From NCBI RefSeq assembly GCF_951230155.1, contig NZ_CATNVD010000010.1, positions 1-64,000 on the forward strand: DNA of 64,000 nt, written 5' to 3'. This document shows, in pieces, positions 59,803-64,000 of this stretch (position 1 is its first letter; each line of letters begins with the position of its first letter). The notes under the pieces were generated by a model that saw only the letters and a program-made list of their open reading frames with translations, did no database searches and was not told the origin of the DNA. The translations under genes were made by a program, and so were the position numbers. Origin of the DNA: Parablautia sp. Marseille-Q6255 (GTDB lineage: Bacteria; Bacillota; Clostridia; Lachnospirales; Lachnospiraceae).

Positions 59803-60066
59803 TCACTTTTCCTGTTCATGCATATTCAGATACTTTTTTCTCGTGGCCATTCCCCCACGTATATGTCTTTCCTGCTTGTTTACATCCAGAATACTGCGCA
59901 CCTGCGCTGCCATATCCGGATTAAATTCCTCCAGGCGTTCTGTTGCGTCTTTATGTACCGTACTCTTACTTATCCCAAATCGTTTTGCCGCCTGTCTGAC
60001 CGTTGCATTATTCTCTATAATAAATGCAGCGACCTCTACCGCTCTTTCTTCAATATACTCTTTCAA
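59803..60066 (-). CDS. spoIIID: Sporulation regulator SpoIIID
   Basis: 87 residues from TTG 60066, seven bases after GGGG; the frame is open upstream but that part is not SpoIIID. The motifs LKEYIEERAVEVAAFIIENN, TVRQAAKRFGISKSTVHKDA and NKQERHIRGGMATRKKYLNM are those of SpoIIID, the mother-cell regulator that acts with sigma E. The helix-turn-helix is QAAKRFGISKSTVH. It is strong evidence for an endospore former. Part of the gene is duplicated at 61748-61866. Confidence 0.95.
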   Translation of the reverse strand: MKEYIEERAVEVAAFIIENNATVRQAAKRFGISKSTVHKDATERLEEFNPDMAAQVRSILDVNKQERHIRGGMATRKKYLNMHEQEK

Positions 60067-60425
60067 GGAAATCCCCTGCCAGCATCTTTTTACAATGTAT
60101 GCCAGGGGATGGTGCGGTATGAACCAGAATCCTGTGTTCTTCCAGTTTTCACAAATATCCCGCACTGCTCCGTCCCTTTTCCTTATAGTTTATTTTTTCC
60201 ATAGGTACTTATGTTTCCATAGTAGTACCAAACGCAATCTCCAACAGCTTCACGGCCACCTGATGATTTTTAATCCGCATCAGATTATCCCACGATAGCA
60301 GCCTGTTTTAACTGTAGCCGCATTTCAGTATTTTCCCTGCCTGAATTATCTCATATAAAAGAAATACATGATCTGCTTACGTATTCTTCACACTTACGAT
60401 AGTACGCAGTTATATCCTATAAATC

Positions 60426-60656
60426 TTATATTTCTGCTTGAACAATACGCCCAAAATTCATCTCATCTTTAAAAAGATCATACACATATTCTGAACTTTC
60501 CATATATAAACCAGTTTCTTTATCCTGAAGCTTTTCAAAAACTTCTGAATTATAAAACTTATTCATAGCCTCATCATATTCTATGTCCTGGTCTGAAGAA
60601 AACATATCAACAATATCTTGAACGATATATTCTATTAACTGTTCCTGCTTACCCAT
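60426..60656 (-). CDS. Small acidic protein of the DUF3990 module
   Basis: 76 residues, acidic and helical (QEQLIEYIVQDIVDMFSSDQ, then DIEYDEAMNKFYNS). It begins two bases after the DUF3990 gene, so the two are co-translated. Its part in the module is unknown; it may be a second antitoxin or regulator. Confidence 0.72.
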   Translation of the reverse strand: MGKQEQLIEYIVQDIVDMFSSDQDIEYDEAMNKFYNSEVFEKLQDKETGLYMESSEYVYDLFKDEMNFGRIVQAEI

Positions 60657-60657
60657 A

Positions 60658-61161
60658 TTATTTTCCTACCTTTCGCAAAAGTTTTATACTTTTTTCTGTA
60701 TGAAAAGAATACTGCGATGATGTCTTCTTATATATCATACCTCTCAATAAAGTTTCAAAATCAATAACTTCATTTTCATACTGACGAAATAATAATGCTA
60801 TATTATCATCCGCAACAGGTCCTATAACAATGTCATATTTGTTATCCTTATTACATAAAGTATCTTTCACATTTGTAAAAGATCTATTTCTATTATTCAT
60901 GACAAATTTTGCCCATTCTTCCGTTGTTTCTAAGCCAAAATCTTTCGCCTTAATATCATCTATTTTTCTGAAATCTTCTTGTATTTCAAAGGTATTTACA
61001 ACAGGAGAACCTCCATAGATCTTTGACACCCTTACAGCCATTTTTTCTGCCTGCTCTTTTATGTCTGTCAAATAAAACCCTTTTCCAAAATCTTTATATG
61101 GTCTGCACATCGCCAGATTTATACTATCAATTACAATATTGCTTCCATGATATAATCTCAT
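60658..61161 (-). CDS. DUF3990 protein, ADP-ribosyltransferase-like toxin candidate
   Basis: 167 residues from ATG 61161, after GGAGGCG. The start RLYHGSNIVIDSINL, then CRPYKDFGKGFYLTDIKEQA and GGSPVVNTFEIQEDF match DUF3990, a family with an ADP-ribosyltransferase-like fold (YHGS, DFGxGFYLT). The later IVIGPVADDNIALLFRQY is also typical. Such proteins occur with DUF3791 partners as toxin-antitoxin-like pairs. The start overlaps the DUF3791 stop by 4 bp. Confidence 0.85.
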   Translation of the reverse strand: MRLYHGSNIVIDSINLAMCRPYKDFGKGFYLTDIKEQAEKMAVRVSKIYGGSPVVNTFEIQEDFRKIDDIKAKDFGLETTEEWAKFVMNNRNRSFTNVKDTLCNKDNKYDIVIGPVADDNIALLFRQYENEVIDFETLLRGMIYKKTSSQYSFHTEKSIKLLRKVGK

Positions 61162-61376
61162 AAGACGCCTCCATTTTTTCGGCACAACATCCCCAAATCT
61201 TCTATTATTGTTCCAAAATCTAAAGTATGCTCAGCTTCATAGTTTTCTTTTATAAACGCAATACCTTTAAATTGAAAAAGGTAGCGGAACGCTTCTTGTG
61301 TGCTGAGATTATGATATTGCGCAAATTCGTTTATACATGCAACAGTAAAACCTATTTTCTTTTTCTTTTCGCTCAT
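61158..61376 (-). CDS. DUF3791 protein, candidate antitoxin
   Basis: 72 residues after AGGAGG. GFTVACINEFAQYHNLSTQE, then AFRYLFQFKGIAFIKENYEA and EAEHTLDFGTIIEDL are the DUF3791 pattern. It is the first gene of the three-gene module and overlaps the DUF3990 gene by 4 bp, so it is probably its antitoxin or partner. Confidence 0.85.
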   Translation of the reverse strand: MSEKKKKIGFTVACINEFAQYHNLSTQEAFRYLFQFKGIAFIKENYEAEHTLDFGTIIEDLGMLCRKNGGVL

Positions 61377-61537
61377 ACAAACCTCCTACTATTCAATGCC
61401 TCTGTATAATCTGTTCCTTCTACTACTGCCATATACCCTGTCGAAGTCTGTTCCAGCGAAGTAACACAACCTTCTTCATAACAATTCAGTCCACGTTCTA
61501 ATATATGTGTACGAAACAAATCCTTCCATGGTTTCAT
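61373..61537 (-). pseudogene. Truncated N-terminus of a SWIM zinc-finger protein
   Basis: 54 residues from ATG 61537, after AAAGGAA. KPWKDLFRTHILERGLNCYE, then EGCVTSLEQTSTGYMAVVEG is the usual start of large SWIM zinc-finger/helicase proteins, but the frame ends at the DUF3791 start. It looks like a fragment left when the module joined or replaced the rest of that gene. Confidence 0.65.
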
Positions 61538-61651
61538 TTCCTTTATCCCCCAGTCATTTCTAACACATAATTGTCAAACTATCTCAATATGTCCATCTGC
61601 TTTCTACACTTTATTTTAACTGATTTTTATCTGCAACTCAAGAAAATGAGC

Positions 61652-61680
61652 AAAAGAAAAAGACCGCATTTCTGCGACCT
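61652..61680 (-). terminator. Terminator downstream of the acyltransferase and spoIIID fragment
   Basis: An 8-bp stem with two G-U pairs (61661-61668 with 61673-61680), a GAAA loop on the transcript and a TTTTTCTTTT tail. Confidence 0.75.
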
Positions 61681-61747
61681 TCTCTCCTCTTTACCTGACC
61701 TCATAAACAACCTTCACATAACTATCTGTTTTGTTATATCTATATAT

Positions 61748-61866
61748 ACCATACTCTTACTTATCCCAAATCGTTTTGCCGCCTGTCTGACTATGCCAGG
61801 GGATGGTGCGGTATGAACCAGAATCCTGTGTTCTTTCCAGTTTCCAAAAATATCCCGCACTGCTCC
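61748..61866 (-). repeat. Partial duplicate of spoIIID and its upstream region
   Basis: 61748-61791 repeats 59957-60000 with one mismatch (the helix-turn-helix codons), and 61792-61866 repeats 60098-60171 with a few changes. The 97 bp between these two blocks in the intact locus are missing. No SpoIIID could be made from it. With the intact gene it brackets the DUF3791/DUF3990 module. Confidence 0.88.
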
Positions 61867-61893
61867 TCTTTCTTCGTTTGTATCCTTCTGGTT

Positions 61894-62859
61894 TCAGAGC
61901 AGATTGGCTACTTTATTCGTCACTGCCACAAACGGCTTTCTGGACAGAAGCCATACAAGTGCGACACAAAACAGGAGCAGCGCCACACTTTCACTGTTGC
62001 TCTCCACGGAATACAAAATGTTGGAGCCATATTTCAGGCAGCTGTACACCAGCCCATGGAAAATATAAATCGCCATTGTCCGCTGTCCCAGATAAGAATA
62101 CGAGCGCTTTTTGTCCGGAAGGACGAGCATGAACACGTAGACCAGGAGGAAGGATATTCCATAACACACAAGACGGACCAGTGCGCCCTCCAGGTTTCCC
62201 TGTTCCATATCTGCATAGGAGTAACGTCCATAAAAAATGTACCAGGTCATTGTGCGGTGCAGCTTATCTGTAAAAAGAAAAATCGTAAATCCGCCAAGCA
62301 GCGCCAGTGCGCCCGCGTATCCGGCCCGTGTCCTGTATTTTTCCAGCTTGCTGCTGTCAAAACTCAGGCCTGCCAGAAAGAAGGGGAAGAAAAATACAAT
62401 ACGCGGTATGGAAAGAAAATTTCCCAGCTGAGTATATCCGATCAGCAGACCTCCCGCTATAGACAATGCCAGATGATGCGGGATCCTCTGGACAAACGGC
62501 GCCGCAATGCGCCATACAAAAAGCGCCATCAAATACCACAGGGTAAATTTCGGTCTGGCAAAATAAAAGCCTGTACTTTTATCAAGAACAAATGTATACA
62601 AAAGATAGTATACGATCTCATACGTAAAATATGGAATGACCAGACTCTTAACAAGCTTTTTTATGGACGGGATCTGCTTTGAAAAGTACCCGGAAATAAA
62701 AATAAAAGCAGGCATATGAAATGCTACGATCGCCCATTTCAGCTCATATAAATACGGGTTCTGTTCGCAGCAGGGATCGATAAAGTGTCCGATCACTACC
62801 AGAAGTATCAATAATACTTTATAATTGTCAAAAAGATATTCTCTGCTGTCCTTCTTCAA
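61894..62859 (-). CDS. Membrane acyltransferase, acyltransferase-3 family
   Basis: 321 residues with about ten membrane spans. The start FDNYKVLLILLVVIGHFIDP carries the conserved His of the family, followed by FHMPAFIFISGYFSKQ and RTMAIYIFHGLVYSCL. Such enzymes O-acylate cell-wall polymers, polysaccharides or small molecules. Substrate unknown. The spoIIID fragment follows it directly. Confidence 0.88.
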   Translation of the reverse strand: MKKDSREYLFDNYKVLLILLVVIGHFIDPCCEQNPYLYELKWAIVAFHMPAFIFISGYFSKQIPSIKKLVKSLVIPYFTYEIVYYLLYTFVLDKSTGFYFARPKFTLWYLMALFVWRIAAPFVQRIPHHLALSIAGGLLIGYTQLGNFLSIPRIVFFFPFFLAGLSFDSSKLEKYRTRAGYAGALALLGGFTIFLFTDKLHRTMTWYIFYGRYSYADMEQGNLEGALVRLVCYGISFLLVYVFMLVLPDKKRSYSYLGQRTMAIYIFHGLVYSCLKYGSNILYSVESNSESVALLLFCVALVWLLSRKPFVAVTNKVANLL

Positions 62860-63098
62860 TTTCTGTCCTCATCTTTCTGTCGGTCAAATTCTAACTGCTT
62901 TGGCGTCCTTACGGATCGCCCGATCCAAACAGAGCTATTTTACTTGCCGGATCTAAATTTTTCAAGAAAGAGATTGAAAGAAATCTTTCTGCCATATCGT
63001 ATTTCTTTTGTACAATTTTAACAATCTGTGTCATGCTCCAGCATATCTTCTATAAAAATCCCATATCCTTTTGTCGGATCATTCACAAAAATGATATT

Positions 63099-63377
63099 TT
63101 ATTCTCCATAAAATCCGTTATCACTTTTCTGTGCCCATTTCATATACATTTCCTTGTAGTTATCTTTTATAAATTCACGAATCATTCTGATTTCTCTATC
63201 AGTCAGTTGACCTTCATCCTCTATTGTTGTTTCACCATCTTTTTTCACAAAAAACTTTGCAGATCCTGCTTCTGTAAACTTTCTATCACTTGCATGTACA
63301 TGCATAGCTTCAATTACACAATGCGAGGTATAATACAAATAATACCCACATACTTTATAGTCATAATATTTAGGCAT
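63099..63377 (-). CDS. DUF4160-domain protein
   Basis: 92 residues. The pattern HCVIEAMHVHASDRKFTEAG, then SAKFFVKKDGETTIEDEGQL and TDREIRMIREFIKDNYKEMY matches DUF4160 (HVH and KFFV ... L-x-x-x-E motifs), often beside DUF2442-like or other partners in toxin-antitoxin-like cassettes. It is the last gene of a three-gene unit. Confidence 0.78.
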   Translation of the reverse strand: MPKYYDYKVCGYYLYYTSHCVIEAMHVHASDRKFTEAGSAKFFVKKDGETTIEDEGQLTDREIRMIREFIKDNYKEMYMKWAQKSDNGFYGE

Positions 63378-63380
63378 ATA

Positions 63381-63602
63381 TTATTCCTCCATATATTTAT
63401 GATTTTTCTGATAATATTCCAATACGATTTCCAATTCTATATCATCCATACTTGTTTCCAGTACTTCTCCCATTTTGCTTAAATACGCTGCTTTATATGG
63501 ATTATTCAAATTAAGGACCCTTACATTTTCACTGTCTTTTGTAAATGCATATCCATTTATAATCATTTCCGCTGCATCTGCCACTTCTTTAATATTACAC
63601 AT
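63381..63602 (-). CDS. Small protein of the DUF4160 cassette
   Basis: 73 residues from ATG 63602, seven bases after GAGGA. It is acidic and helical (KEVADAAEMIINGYAFTKDS, then LETSMDDIELEIVLEYYQKN). It overlaps the gene upstream by 8 bp and is three bases from the DUF4160 gene. No family is named. Confidence 0.68.
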   Translation of the reverse strand: MCNIKEVADAAEMIINGYAFTKDSENVRVLNLNNPYKAAYLSKMGEVLETSMDDIELEIVLEYYQKNHKYMEE

Positions 63603-63900
63603 GTTCAATCCTCACTTTCTCAATCGGCTTCAAAAATTCTTCCACATCAATATACAAATTATCGAGAATTGGAATTAAATCAATGTATTCTTCTTCCTCA
63701 TCGCATCCCTCATATTTCGCCATAACAACGATATACCCATGATCCCATTCGACTACTTTTGTATATCGTTCCAATCTTGGAGATGTTTTAAAACGTATAT
63801 TATGTCCATTAAACATAAAAGATGTAAATTCTTTGTTATTGCTTAATACTGCTTCGTTTATCACATTCTCTACCACCTTTCCAATAAATCTTATACCCAT
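63595..63900 (-). CDS. First protein of the DUF4160 cassette, unknown function
   Basis: 101 residues. The pattern FMFNGHNIRFKTSPRLERYT, then KVVEWDHGYIVVMAKYEG and an acidic DEEEEYIDLIPIL suggests a small beta-rich protein. The only ATG lies very close to AAAGGAT, so the start is not certain. It overlaps the next gene. Confidence 0.65.
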   Translation of the reverse strand: MGIRFIGKVVENVINEAVLSNNKEFTSFMFNGHNIRFKTSPRLERYTKVVEWDHGYIVVMAKYEGCDEEEEYIDLIPILDNLYIDVEEFLKPIEKVRIEHV

Positions 63901-64000
63901 ATCCTTTGAAATACAAATTTTATAACCTTATTGTAACACATTCCCATTCAAAACAAATAACAGAAAAGTTAAAATAACAAAATAGCCATATGCATTGAAG

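Noticed and set aside
60173-60425. Possible gene remnant downstream of the DUF3990 module
   Set aside because: A minus-strand stretch of about 30 codons looks coding-like but has no start, no family match and a stop close by; nothing else was seen in this 250-bp gap.
61813-62682. 289-codon + strand frame
   Set aside because: It is the complement of the membrane acyltransferase gene, which has clear family motifs; the + strand product looks like a shadow.
62860-63098. Gap between the acyltransferase and the DUF4160 cassette
   Set aside because: No gene, RNA or clear promoter could be supported.
1-64000. tRNA or rRNA genes and insertion sequences
   Set aside because: No tRNA cloverleaf, rRNA segment or transposase gene was recognised in the window.

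Overview
The window looks like a Gram-positive, endospore-forming Firmicute, most probably a Lachnospiraceae-type gut clostridium. The evidence is a SpoIIID sporulation regulator, AGGAGG-type ribosome binding sites, AUG/GUG/UUG starts, a CstA-family peptide/pyruvate transporter, and phage genes of the PBSX/Xkd type. The genus cannot be fixed from the sequence alone.

Positions 1 to about 51.4 kb are one end of a temperate phage with a contractile (myovirus, PBSX-like) tail. The left edge cuts a tail-fibre gene, so the lysis genes and the other attachment site lie outside. From right to left the phage holds: a tyrosine integrase (50.2-51.3 kb); a lysogeny block on the + strand with a type I toxin/antisense pair, a two-HTH regulator, a secreted MORN-repeat protein and the repressor (47.4-50.1 kb); a divergent early promoter at 47.37 kb; an early minus-strand operon of regulators, single-strand annealing protein, SSB, replication protein, methylase-like protein, PcfK/PcfJ, radical-SAM-like DUF5131 protein, its own DNA polymerase beta clamp and many small zinc-binding or accessory proteins (29.5-47.1 kb); a late-regulator gene followed by a strong promoter with a terminator about 25 nt downstream (29.35-29.44 kb); a terminator-bounded accessory cassette of a frameshifted sodium:solute symporter and two PAPS-reductase-like/ParB-like gene pairs (24.8-29.3 kb); and the head, tail and baseplate genes (24.7 kb to the left edge).

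Within the phage the most unusual points are: a minor head protein (Mu gpF/SPP1 gp7 type) ending in an EndoU-nuclease-like domain and followed by a small acidic protein that could be its immunity partner; the doubled ParB/PAPS-reductase cassette; a canonical A AAA AAC frameshift site joining the two tail-assembly chaperone frames; two early proteins carrying beta-clamp-binding motifs beside a phage-encoded clamp; and three leader regions in which hairpins or complementary segments could hide ribosome binding sites or end transcription early.

The host side (51.4-64 kb) contains guaA with its promoter and a hairpin-rich leader, larC and larE for the nickel-pincer cofactor, a hypoxanthine-DNA glycosylase, an acyl-CoA thioesterase, a membrane protein of unknown role, a frameshifted cstA, spoIIID, a DUF3791/DUF3990 toxin-antitoxin-like module flanked by spoIIID and a truncated copy of it, a membrane acyltransferase, and a three-gene DUF4160 cassette at the right edge. 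The phage probably sits next to or in the 3' end of guaA, but without its other end the attachment core cannot be named.
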